Shown here piece after piece: positions 1-22,886 of a DNA stretch of 64,000 bases. This DNA is from Numida meleagris (taxonomy: Eukaryota > Chordata > Aves > Galliformes > Numididae). Position 1 is the stretch's first letter; the number at the start of each line of letters is the position of its first letter. Below the pieces are notes generated by a model. The model was not told the origin of the DNA. It saw only the letters and a list, made by a program, of their open reading frames with translations, and made no database searches. The DNA lies in contig NC_034410.1 of assembly GCF_002078875.1 (NCBI RefSeq), forward strand, positions 102,926,138 through 102,990,137. The letters are read 5' to 3'. Position numbers and translations under genes: made by a program.

Positions 1-10091
<10,091 letters not shown>

Positions 10092-10689
10092 TTAATGATC
10101 TTCTTGAAAACCTCGCAGAAACCCACAGTCTCCAGTCAACAGCACTGTCTTGTAGCCTCAGCTTACCATTTTCATCTTATTAAAGCACAGACAAATCTTT
10201 GGCAGTTTTTAAAATCAATCCATCTGTAAAAGTCTTAACTGGCTGTGTTTTAAATAGGTTAAAGTGTGGCAAAATGCAACGATTGAGCCCACAAAGTAGA
10301 AATCACGTTTGATACAACAAGTTCTTCCTGAACACTGCTCATGACTGACAACCCATACAGAAAAGAGAAAGAAGCTCATTCTCATATTTCAGAGCTGATA
10401 AAGTCTCTGAGAAAAGCACCACGAGCCGCAGACAGAAAGACTAAGTACAATTATTATATTCTTTAATTAAAACCCACAGGTAGAAGTTATGCTCCTTCCC
10501 AAGCCCTCCGTCATTGCTACGCAGTCAGAAGAGAAATACGAACCCTCAACTCCTCCATTCTGCACAATCTTCTCTCGAATTTCCAACTCACATAGCACGG
10601 AAACAGAAGCAGAAACACCTGGACTAGTCAACTGCTCACGCACTGCACACTGCTGGACATCGGCAGCCTTTGAGAAAGACATCTTCCAT

Positions 10690-11030
10690 TTAAAAGTTAC
10701 ACGGATGGCGAGAGCTGCCCCTGCGTGCCCCACATAGGCGGCGGGTCTGAGCGGCTTCCCCGGGCAGGCGAGCTCCCAAAGTGGAGCGGGAGCTGATGCT
10801 GATGAAACCAACTTTTAGTCACAAAGGCAGGGATGTAACGCCAGCGAGCAGCGTGCTCCTCGTCTGCGCACCCGGCGGGGTGGGGCAGGGCAGAGCCATT
10901 TGCCCGAGCCAGTAAGGCAGGCTGTATTCAAAGCTGGGGATTAAAATAGAAATGCGTTCGAGAGCGGTTTTGGGACGACCGCACTTTCTGCTGAAGGAAA
11001 GCTCCACACTGGTGGAATCTTATAGAGATG
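10690..11030 (-). promoter_or_regulatory. KCTD1: Candidate internal promoter for the short KCTD1 isoform
   Basis: An island of raised GC and CpG (about 10690-10990) stands out from the AT-rich intron, 620-920 bases upstream of the BTB exon on the minus strand. A TATAAGA sequence reads on the minus strand at 11024-11018, which would place initiation near 10990, at the island's upstream edge. The short KCTD1 protein starts at ATG 10055, inside exon 2, so a nearby untranslated first exon is expected. No first-exon donor was pinned down, and position and composition are the only evidence. Confidence 0.4.
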
Positions 11031-14000
11031 CCTTGAGAAATAAAAGCCCTTGCAAATTACGCAGTTTTACATATAAAAGGTAAGCAAAGCAGCGAGAAGT
11101 CAGATACACTTCATCACAAAACTCTCTTTGTTCTTTCAACACATCTTTTAGCTGCAAAACCTAATGGCTTCTTTGTAAACATCTCACAGAGCTGGGTATA
11201 AGCCTTGCAGAAGCAGAGAGTTACGGGGAATTTGGACTGGCCAAGCCCTTTGCCGCTGAAAACATTTATATGTTTTTCATGGCTGTTAAAGATTCAAACC
11301 ATAAAGGCAACGTGAGCCAGGTAAACGTCTAACCGAAATGATTTACAGGCCAGCACTGCACAATAAATCCAAGTAATACGTAACAAAAGGCATCTATAAA
11401 CCACAAGGTACTTAACTAATTTTCTTTCATACACAAAAGCAAGCTTTGGTCAAATACTGATAAAAAGAAAGAGGATGAAGAAAAATGCCTAGTTTAGATG
11501 TCAGGGGCCAGGGGGCTGCTGCTTGTTTTGCCTTTTTTTCCCCTGTTTCTACATAAGCAGAAGTTAATATAGATTTGCAGAAATACCACTCTTAATCACT
11601 ACAATTGCTTGAGGAGGTGCCTGCAGCACAACGAAGACAAGTCCAGACAAAATACGGTACACACGCTATGCAAAACTAATGTCTGCTATAAATGCTATGT
11701 GGTACAACCACCACCCAAGATGTTACTGATCTACAGCAAGGTATTTAGCAAAATAATGAAGAAAAAATTAAAAACAATGACTGGAAAGGTGGAAATAAGA
11801 AGGCAAGAAATGATACTAACTGAGGAAAAAGTGTGCGTGGTGGGGTAGGGAACACACTTCAGTGCTCAAAAGCAGGCAAACAATTCGAAAACCTAACAAA
11901 GAGAGCTGAGACCAAAAAGAAAAACAAATTATGTAACTTGTATGAAACAGGCAACATCATCCCCCTTACTAGGATCCTCTCTGTCAGAAAAACACAGCCC
12001 TGTTACAATTTAGCAGACTGCAGCACTGAGGAGCCTGTAATAGTTTTTCAATAGGACACATTCTCCTGTATATTCTGCCCAGGGCTGCTCGGGAGAAAAT
12101 GAACAGATTTTCAGGGTTAATATTGTAGTTAGGCTGGGACCTCATTCAGCAGAGCTGTGATAGCACTGGGCATATGAAACAGGAGGGGAAGGCACAGGAT
12201 AAAAAACATCACCGTGAGGATGGGAGATAGCTCAAAAGACCGTGGGCATTTCACAAGGCAAAAAAAAAGGTAAGAAAACAGAATTGGTTTCCAAAAGTGA
12301 GATGTAACCAAGCATCCCTGTACACAGTTTGCCTATTAAAACTCCCAAGAAATAAACAAAATATCTGTAACTATATTAAAACCTTTGCTATTTTATTTCA
12401 CCTTCCTCCTTTTCAACATTCCCCCTTCTGGCTATCTGCATCATTCTGCCTCAAGAAACAACACTCAAGTGTTCAACACTTAGATATTAAATACAATAAC
12501 CTAATGCTGCTCCAGCCCCAGCTTACAAAGATGAAGCCCCTTCACTACTCCTTTGGCAACCACTTTGAAATTATACAATGGTAGCTCTGCTATTCTACTA
12601 CTTCTATCCAGTTGCCCTTGAGAAATTGATGCAGAAATGGGATTCAGAGAACTGGGTGATTAAAAAACAGCTTCTTCTGTGTGGCACATCCCACCAGCAT
12701 AGCAGAGAAGATCACTATTCAACAGTGCTTAACAGATTGGAGTTAAATTGTTGTATTAGTTCAGTTACAGAGACAGGAAGATAGTCTCTCTGAAAAAAAA
12801 CATCCAGAACTATTGCAAATACAAATTGAGCAAGCGTAGATAGAAAAAAAATGTGGTAACAATAAGGCACTACTGGTAAATTAAACTTCCACTAACCTGA
12901 AGTGATTACAAATACAATTCCTTAGAAACAATTAGAGGAGAGAAGGGAGTCGTAGAAACCAAACTCAGCGGGATCCAGCTGATTACAAGCTATTTAAAAC
13001 AGCTGGTGACAAAAATGACCGAAAGGCTCCTCGGCAGCCTGCCTTGGTGTACTCCGTCTCACATAGGTCGCTGTGCCCAGGAAGAGTTTGTACTTCAACC
13101 ATGGCTGCTCCCACATGGGAGGGAGATCATGGAGGTGGTTTTCTGCCTTGGGAAGTGCACCAACTTTATTCATGAGTAGGACGCAAAGCAGAGCCAGAGT
13201 CTGTGCTGGCTATAGGAGCAGCAACTTTCCTGCTCTGCTAACAGTTCACTTTTCCAGTTGGTATCTTTCCTTTACAGATATTATCCTATGAAAAAAAACA
13301 AATAAGAACAGGAAATCCCAGGTTTCACAAAACTTCCTGCGGACTGAAATACTTGAGATACTTTGTAAGACATCTACCATTATTAGTACTGCAATATTTT
13401 GATCCCAACAACTTTTCAAAATAATGAGTTCCGATTTCAAACCCAGAACAAATTTATTGCTCAAACTACATACTCAAAAGAGCTACTAAAAGCTATGTGC
13501 TGGGCATGTTGAAGATATTTAGGTCTTACAAGACATTGCAGTTTTGGTTCAGCACACAAAACCACTACCCTATCAGAAAAACAATTTGGGGCTCCTCCGT
13601 TTTCCGTCTTGTTACTAGAGGAGCCTTTGAATAATGAGGAGTTGGTAGGCCAGGTCTTTCAAGTACATTTGAACACACTTCTCACTTTCTGCCCTATGCA
13701 AGCCTTCTTGTAGGGTTAACAGAAGCAAAAGCAGCCTTGCCTGAACTCTTCCCTGTGACCTACAAAAATCCTTAGGACCAAGAAGGCTTTCTACCAAACA
13801 GGACTGAGGATCATGGAGGAAAGCTTTCAGATCCCCTCTCCTCCCTGCTTTTTTCTTCTCACCAACTCTGTTAAATACTATTGTTAAAGAATAAGCGTTT
13901 ACATCCAGGCTGAAAAAACACAGCTGTAGGGCTGAGATGTGCACCAGTACATCTGGTCTACCAAAGAACAACACAGGAACCACGTCGACCTGGTGGCAAG

Positions 14001-17000
14001 TGGAAGAAATAAGAGATATCTGAAGAACATGAGGTATTACAATGTACTGCTAAGTGTACAAAATCGAAGAGACAGGAGGCTTCCTCTTCCCCTGAAAATA
14101 TTCGCTCATGTTAGGCTGCTATGATTAGAAGTGGTTTCAGAAGTGTTATTTACACTCTGTGGTATTAAGCAAAGTCATTTCAGTTCCCTTCTTAAGCCAA
14201 GAACCTTGACGAAAACCACACCACTACAAGACAACTCAAGCTCACTCACTGGAGGATCAACATTCAAGTGCAAAGCATCTACTTAGCTCCCATGACCAAG
14301 AGGATCATTTCAGGCTGTGGGTCAAGGCATATCTTGCCAGGGTTAATACAGCAAACACACTGCCCATTAGCCAGCCCAGCTCAAGAAGGAATGCATAAAC
14401 ACTACTCAGTATGCTTCAGCTCTAGTCTTTGTATCAAACTGTAAAATTATTGGATCCTCCCAGTCACAATGCAAACAGTTATCCCTGTTGAGAAAGTCAA
14501 AGTTACACACTTCCAACTTTCTTGGATTTTTCAGGAGGAGGTGAGTACAACTTGTCTCATCTAGGCAGGCCAGAAGAAATGATAATCATGCAACAGTTTA
14601 TTGTAACACATCCAATCATTATATTTTCTTACAATAGAAAGCCATAAGAGATGTTTCTCTTCACAGCTTTGTGTCAAGGAACCACCTAGAGTGGCAAAAG
14701 TAGTCAGCATAGTCACACCAGCAATTTCCAGCAGAAACATCTCTGAATGTACATACCCCACTGTGTGGAAAATGAATCCAAACAGCTAAAAATCTTCCAA
14801 AGATAGAGGCACAAGAGCTTTTTCCTTCAGTACATAGCAGGAACCATTCAAATCTCATGGCCAGCTGTGCTCCTTGACTTTGAAATAACTGATCCTTGGG
14901 GGAGCCTGTGGGGATGCACAAAACCCTGCTTCGAGTCCCTCATCCAAACCAGGAACATTAAGATAACTCTGATTTGGCTCCTGCAGAAGTGTCCTCATTC
15001 TGAGGAGATGCATTTTTCAAAATAAACATTTCATTAAAGATTAAAAAAAATTGTGATCATGTCTCACCACAATGCTTAAGCAAATACCCTCCACTTTTTT
15101 TCAGTTCAGCAGAAACAGTCACCACAACAAAGAGGCTGGAGAAAGCATTTATTCAATATAAACAGTATCAGTAGAGTACAAACAACTCTTCTGAAAGGTG
15201 TAACAAGCATAAAGAGATACAGAGCTATGTGTCCGGGAAGCCTGTTCTCCTGGAAGGGGAAAACCCATTCCTGGGATCCTCCATGGCTAGTGACTTCCTC
15301 ACAATGAGCTCTGTCTTTGGCCACAGTACGCCACGTCCACAGAGAACACCAGGTTGCGCTGGCCTCTCAGACAGCCCAGCAAGGTGTTCAGAGATGACCA
15401 TGCACAGCAAGGAATATGCCAGATGCTTTTCAGTCTCCTAAGTGCCAGGGCGGTGCCTTCTTTTCACCTTCATTCTGAAGAACAGACACAAAGAAGACCC
15501 TTTGCAAAAGGTCTTTACACTTTCTGCACTTCACAAATATCAATGCTCTTTCTTCTTCTTCTTCACCGTTATACTGATGGTAGTTCTCAGAGGAGATGTT
15601 TGGGCTGCAGTGGTGCCACCAGGTCTGCAAAACAAAGAAGTAACACATCACTTTCCCTGGCAAAAATCTGCCGATTGCACTGTAATGTTTTGCCTTTCAT
15701 CAATATAATCTGAATGCTCTTTCCCTTGCAGCTGCAAGCTTTAGACTGCTGACTCTGAACATTAAGAATTACGTTTATAAAGCAAAACTCCAAAGCAATT
15801 GTTTGAGTGCTGTGTGAGAGACAGGCCCCAAACACCATCAAATGCAATTTAGTGCCATGGTAAGTTGAGATAGTAGGCCCCCTGAGACTCAGTGGTAGTA
15901 GTAGAAGAATTATTTTAGACCTCTGGAGGAAAAACCTCATTTTACATCCTGAATGCCTGTCAACATGTGATGGAAGACCAAATTATTCTATACAAGACAG
16001 TCAAGTACAATACAGAGCTTGAGAAGTCAGGACAGTTCTTCTGAGGTGCTGAAGCACTGACTGCAGCACAAGACTAACTACTTCACCAAGCAGCAGCTCA
16101 CTCTGCCCACAACCAGTGCCATGTCTGCAGCACTCTGTACAATTTGCAGAAATACAGACAGCAATGCATTTCGTAACAAGGTGTGTGGCATGTGACTGCC
16201 TGAGAGAAGTCAGAGATACTCAGAGGGTATCATAGCCAGAGGGTACGGTCCAGGCCATGAAAAGATAAAGGTATGGCTGAAACCAACTCCTGGAGGTGAG
16301 ATCTTCCATATCACGCAATAGCCCAAACAGCAATGGTGAGTGGAGCACTTACCTGACAGGACAGTTTCAACTGCTATGTCCTCCATGTCCCAGAGGTGCT
16401 GGCCCCAGTGGGCCCTCAAGACGAGTCTCCCTTGCTCCATATCCTACATGCTACTCTCACAGCCTCCTCCTCTGGATGCAGGCACAGCTGGGCACACCGG
16501 CCTGCGAAGTGCTGCAAGTTCTGGAGAGAACATGGTTGCATTTCCTTGGCACAATGAGTCTTGCTGGGACTTCATTAGAGCTGATCAGACCTAGAATAAA
16601 TGCCACAGGTGCAGAGAACCAAGGGCAAGGCAAGATCTATGGAATGAGAGGTATTTCTGCTGGATGGAGAGCACTACCTACCTGGAAGTTCAGGACAGTG
16701 AAAAGTGCCCTTGGACAGGAGCTTGAAGACACTTTGAAAACCCCAACATGCAGGTGGACAGTAGTCAAGCCTGCAGCACACAACTAACTTCAGCAGAACA
16801 GCTCTAACAACAATTTCATCATAGACTGGCCACTGAGAACTTAAGAAAATCTCTAATTAATTTGAGAAGGAGGCTTTAGAAATAAAGGCAGAAGCTATGC
16901 TTATACCATCACTGTGGCAAACGCAAATCCAAAACCTAGAAAAAGTCAGGTTTACAGAGACAGGATTTCTCTCTTCAAGTGCCCAGAAATTTTTTTGAAG

Positions 17001-20000
17001 ATTCCCCTAGGTCTTGAAACTGCATGCAAAAGTTTACTACCGCCCCTCAAGATATTCTGTAGTTTGCGCTCTTTATGGAAGATTAACTCAGCCCCTTGCT
17101 TGTTTGGGTAAGCATAACTGAGGCCAGACCAAATGCTTTCATTTATTAAATTCAAGCACTTTTTAAGTAGCGCTCTATATTTCTGCACGTCCTACCCTCT
17201 TCTTGCCGTTTACACCCTCTAAACATTGGACAAGCCAGTGGTAAATGTGGCTGATGCAGGACTTGACTTAAGCCTATAACTCAAACTGGATCTTCTGCAT
17301 ATATGCAACCCAACGCACTATTAAAATAAAATCCATGTTAAACGTGGGGGTCAAGCCCAGGTGCATCACCTCCTCCAGCACACAGCCACTAGCCACTTTG
17401 TTTTCTGTAATGGAAGAAGACTTCTATGGACCTGCTGCTGGTTGGATTCTCACTCGGGAAAAGTGGCAATTTAATTTACAAGCAAAACCGGATTCAAAAG
17501 TTGCTCTCAATTACTACACAGCACACAGCTGCCCACCCAGCACCGTATAATCACAGGGTGCACAACCCAGAATGTAGCCAGCAAAACCATCCCGTAACCC
17601 CTCGGGAGGATGAAGGAGGGCACCAGACTGAAGGCCAACAGACCTGCTGGCACCGCCTCTAATGGCGTCCTACAATAGGGATGGGCCAGATGCCTGCAAT
17701 TTTAGACCGTTTGTTTCACTAGAAGCTGATTTGCTCTGCACCAGCTTCTACTCAAACTGACAATAACATTGATTTAGGAGTGATCAAAAGGAAGAGCAGC
17801 TCCCCAGCCTGAGCCTCCTCTAACTACATGTGCCCAGCCCCAAATACTTGAAGGCATGCATAGCCAGGAACCTCCTCTCATGCCTTTGTTCTCACAGACA
17901 GAAAGTAGATCCTGCCAGGTACTGCAGGAACTGCTACAAGCCACCAATTGCCAACAGATTCCTCAGCCTCAATGGAGAGAGACTACAGTTATCTTGGACA
18001 TGTCCATGCAATTATTTTTATTCATTTATTTTAATAAAAGGAAACACTTCTACAGAGATGAGGAGTCGCTGGGAAAGAGGCTGCCAGGTCTCAGGAGCCT
18101 TGCACAGCCTGGCAGCCCTGTCCACAACACTCCAGCTGATACAAAAGCCTTTGCTTCCACTACCTCAAGGACAGCTTCATTTATTTTCCTTTAAACCCAG
18201 AAAATAGGTCACTAACTTCTCTTACCTCTATCAAACCTCAGGTAGCAGAAAGAGGGTGAATTTACCCATAACTGTATGAAAGCAAGCACACAAAGAAGTT
18301 TTGCCTTTTGGCAGAGCGCAGATGAGAGACTGGTTCTCCTTCGTACAAGGCCTTAGCTGTTCCATTAGTGGCCTTGATCCAAACGCCATGGACCACCTCA
18401 TCCTGGCTGCATGAGGTGTGGTCTGCCAGTGCCTTTGCAGACAAGATACCTGCCCTGGGACTCCACTGGAGCTCGCACCTCCTCCCTAGAAAAGACAGCC
18501 ACCGGGGAAGCTGTCCCCAGGCTGGGAATAGCCTGGCACAGAGCAGCCAACAGTTCCTGCTACACCGATGCCATACCACAGCCACCTTGGCTCTGAGTGG
18601 TACATGGAGTTCAGGTCAGCAATGGAGGAATGGAGGTGGGAAGGAGCAGCTCTGAACACAGGAATCTGACACCCGCTCCTCCCAGGTGGACATCCTGGAA
18701 GTTAAGCTAACTAAGTAATTTCAGTCATACTTCTCACTCGGGCCCTTCATCCACTTCCAGTAAGCACTCTGAGCGCATTCTGTAAGAATCTTTACATTAA
18801 AAAAAAAAAACAACACAAGAGCAAAGAAACAAACAACACAATGCTCCTTCCTGGGTTTTAAAGGAAAGAGCTTCTCTTTGCCAGGACCATGCAGGTACAT
18901 TTGAATGCAAAGTTAAACAACTCCTTAAAGATGGTGTCAAAATTTGAGCAGGGAGAAAAACCAACTGGTTCTTCTTGAGTCTGCAATTTGTCCAATAATC
19001 TCCCGGTGAGAAGAAGCACCAAAATACAAGCATTGCTAAAATCTGACTGTTTTGTTTGCGAGTTAAGATCCTATCAGCAGTACACGAACAAAGATTAACA
19101 TCTTGAATTGCAGTCATATCTGAAGATTTTAAAGACTCATAAGAATGCAGACTATAGTGGGATAACTGGAAGATTGTCATTAACTGTCAGAATTTGAAAA
19201 ATGGGCCTTTTCTGCAAATTTGACTCACAACCCCAACAGAAATAAGCCCACACTACTTTATTTAAAGTTAATTTACACTACAGTTTGAATAGCACCTGCC
19301 CTTGGGTATGTTCCAGAGGAACGTCTCCCTTTTCACAAAGCCAGGCTAACACCCATTGTAAAACTTCCAGAGGCACATTAGATGTCTGTTCTCCCCCTAG
19401 CAATTTCACCCTTAGAAGTAGAAGGAACGCTGCCAGTTACAGCCTGTGCTGAGGAAACATGAGTTATAATTTTACCCTGGGAAAATTGCTGAACTGGAAG
19501 CTTCTGGTGTGGCATAGGTCTTGCCTTCGCAATCCAATGGTTCTTTTGATTCAGAGAGGCTTTGAAAGGGTGGTGATGAAAAACATAGCCTCACCCTTTG
19601 AATCAGCCAGCCGCCTGCTTTCCTTTGCACTTTTAAAATTTGTTTTATTAATTTGCCTACGAGCAGAAAGAGATAATACTGACCCATATGGAGAAGATGC
19701 ATTTTTGGACATATCAACAGAACATTATCTACTTCAGACTGAACAAGCAGCCAACAGAAAGAACCACCTTCACATAGCCTGAAGAATTCTATATCTGGAA
19801 TCACCTTCAGAAAAAAAAAAGGGCCTCTGTTAGCTCTTCCTGTCATATGAAAGGGACAAATCCTAAGAATCCAATAAAACTGTGTCTATGAAACGCTGTA
19901 ATGCACTTGAGCTCTAAGCACTCTCCAGATGTTTCTTGCAGCAACAAATAATAAAATATTCTCAGCCTGAATTGTAATTTTGAAGACACTGTGTCCACTT

Positions 20001-22643
20001 AGTAATTATGAGACTAGACAATATAATAGAGAGATAGCTTCATCTATAACCTCACAGCAGGAAAAAAACACACAAAAGAGCTTTAAGACAATACCTTTAT
20101 AATTAACGAATTTACAATTTAGATGCTAACAAAACTGCAAGTCTGACAGTTACAGTTCAAGCTGGTACACAATTACAAACACTGTGGAAAACTGCAATGC
20201 TAAATTATACACCCTTCACTCCAGGAAGGATGAAATGCAACACTACAGCCAAAAAAGGATCAGCCTTCAGGAGTCCTCTGCTGTCGTGGGGTTTTCCTCC
20301 TCTCTATTGCCCATTTCCCCTCCCAGTGCTGACCTAACTAAAGCAGCGGTGCCATCTCAGAAAAAGACGCTCTAATGAAAACCTGTCAGAGTGACTGACA
20401 CAACCAAGAGGGAGAAGGAAATGACAAAGACCAAACTTACTGAAACAACAGGCTTTTCAGAAGTCCTGGTTAATGCGGAGTGCAACAAGGAGAGTTTACT
20501 CGGCTCTAAAATGATCCCGTGCATTTCCAGGGCTAGCTAAAAGTTTCTCTCTCCTCTTGTAACTCTCATTAAAATTATCAGCCTACATATTTCATAATAA
20601 GCAGGAGAATGAAAAAGTCCAAGCACTATCATGAGAGAAATCGCCTTATTTATCATTAGCTATTTCAAAACGCGTGTAGGTTACTTAATACCTTGGGACA
20701 GGCGGCATAACAACATACAGGTGCTGGGAGAGGAATCAGGCTTATGCTGAAGGCACAGACACAGAGCGGCACAAGATGGTTGAGGTGTCCCACGAGCAAT
20801 TCTAGCAGGCTATGGACGCACCACCGCATACAGGAGCTGAGTAGACAGCCCTTGGCCACACAGATACTTTCCTACCCCCGCTCCATACCAAAACTCCGGT
20901 GCTCTTTGGATGTTAAAGCCCTCATAGGAGTAGGTATGCTTTGAGGCAGCTAGTGGAAAGGGGCTGAAGTCCTCAATTAAACTTAAAAGGCTTCATTGAT
21001 GCAGTACTTTTTAGTCTGTTTTTACCTCTTTTCTGTTTTTTTTTTTTTTTTTGAAGTTTTCTTAAACATTGGGAAAACACCTAGGGATGAAAAGAGAAAA
21101 GGAACGGTATACACACATCAGGTCAAGCAGTGACTTTTTTGTGCAGTGTGAAGGGCAAGATTTGAGGAGTGGAGAACACAGGATCCTGCTCTAGGAGAGA
21201 AGCGTGCTTGGCAAGACGGCTAACATATGGCAGAGGAACAAAGCATACTTTAGATTTGGTTCATTTGATTCCATTATGTGTAAAAGATACTTTTGGATCC
21301 AAGGCTAAGAAATACAATTTTGATTATTATTGTTTTCAGACCTGTAGGGATTCCTCCAAGTAATCATAGTAGCTCATATGATAAAAACATCCATTTGCCA
21401 GCTAATTTTAGCGTCTTTTGCCCACAAGGGTGGATTAACCACAAATCTATATAAGCATGTGCTGTATGCATGCTGAAGCCATCATAGCTATCGCCAACTT
21501 CATGAAGCAGCAGCTGGCTAACTAGTTTTAGACAGAATGGTTTCTGCTAACTAGCTCAGCAAACTTTCAGTTTCATATTAAAAGACTTCTGCTTCATCTG
21601 ACACTGCAGTAGACCACATACACATCCTCAGAATATCAGGAAAAGTTTCATATAGTATTCATTAACTTTTCATGGTTCTGTTTCGGAGTCTGGTTTTGTG
21701 CTTTGTTTATTACTAAACACATGAAGTGCCAGTGCTTGGACAACAAAAGGAACTGAAAATGTCTAAAGAAGCATTAAAGACCATGTCTGTCACTCAACAA
21801 AAAATGCCTACCTTAACTTTCTCTAGCTATTGGTTTTTATCTCCTCTAACACGCAACATGCATTTCAAATTGACAAGAAAGAAATAAAGACACATTAGCA
21901 AACTCATGCTAAAGATAGCTATGCTATGACATAGAAGCCAGCAATATTTCTGTACTCTTCTGAATGACCAAATGAGATGATTCAGGGACAGCTAGAAAGA
22001 AAAAGGGCAATAGGCAGCTTTATCAAGAAAATAAAAGCCAAGCTTATATTACACAAAGTCGCTTCATTTTTAAAACATACCGAAGCTACATTAGACAACC
22101 TAAGGGTGTGCACTTCCACTTGCAAGAACTGGATCAACCCCATGTGGTAAGAGTTCAGGTATTAAATTTCTCTTTTTGGTAGTTTACTCTGTAACTGGGT
22201 TTTTGGAGAAGTTGGCCATTGCCAAGAGGTTAGCCTAATTTAACCACTGCCAAGGCAATAAGCTTAATGTAAAATTGTTCTCATTCAAAACAACACCTGA
22301 AGAAATCTTTTTATCTGTTTAGGGGGAAGACATCACCTAACAAAAGCTACAGAAATCAAATCCAGTGAGTATCTTGAGCAGTAATAACCACTGGTACAAA
22401 GTGGTAAGACCATGCTAACAAGGGGGACACCGTCCTCCGTAACAGCTCAGGTCCAAAATTAACCACTCAGCTACACCTGGCTTCTGCAACAGAAAAAAAG
22501 AAAAAGCAACTTAAGAGAAAGATCAAGCAACAAGGACTGGGTTTATCTAGAAATATTTAGGAGAACAGTATGAGTATATAATAATTAAGCACTTAGAAGA
22601 CATGATAATTTAGGACCTGATACTAAAATGTAATCACTTGTTA
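11031..22643. other. Intron 1 segment with no recognised element
   Basis: This is AT-rich intronic sequence. It has scattered short homopolymers, including a 17-base T run at 21036-21052. Short ORFs, including one of 163 codons at 16296-16787 on the plus strand, have no motif or composition suggesting a protein. I see no CR1, mariner or RNA gene here. Confidence 0.6.
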
Positions 22644-22884
22644 TGTTGGTTGCTTGGAAAGTAATGCCTCCTATTTATTTCCATGGAAACTACAACAGAT
22701 ACAAAGGCCACAATAACACTATTTGATAGAGTGAATTCTCAGCTACAAAACATTATTTTTCAACACTGAAAATGTAAATACTGTTGGGAAGGTTCAACCT
22801 CTACTGCCATCCCACCAACATCTGCCTTGGATGTCACAGGCCAACAACATAAAATAGGAGGCACTGCCTTCAGAGCAGTCCTCA
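22644..22884 (-). mobile_element. Mariner-like element, internally deleted (Galluhop-type)
   Basis: This 241-bp element lies between TA dinucleotides (22642-22643 and 22885-22886). Its ends are matching inverted repeats of about 28 bases that share the AAGTAATGCCTCC / GGAGGCACTGCCTT core. The low-coordinate end carries the TTTCCATGGAAAC block that is transposase-terminal sequence in the copy at 32678-33228. The middle of the element is missing, giving a MITE-like form. It matches chicken Galluhop/Mariner1 as I recall it, though the family name was not checked against a library. Confidence 0.8.
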
Positions 22885-22886
22885 TA

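Noticed and set aside
13615..13983. 122-codon minus-strand ORF in intron 1
   Set aside because: Motif-free and AT-rich with no supporting splice signals. Treated as a chance ORF.
16296..16787. 163-codon plus-strand ORF in intron 1
   Set aside because: No recognisable domain, no consistent codon bias and no splice context. Expected by chance in 31 kb of intron.
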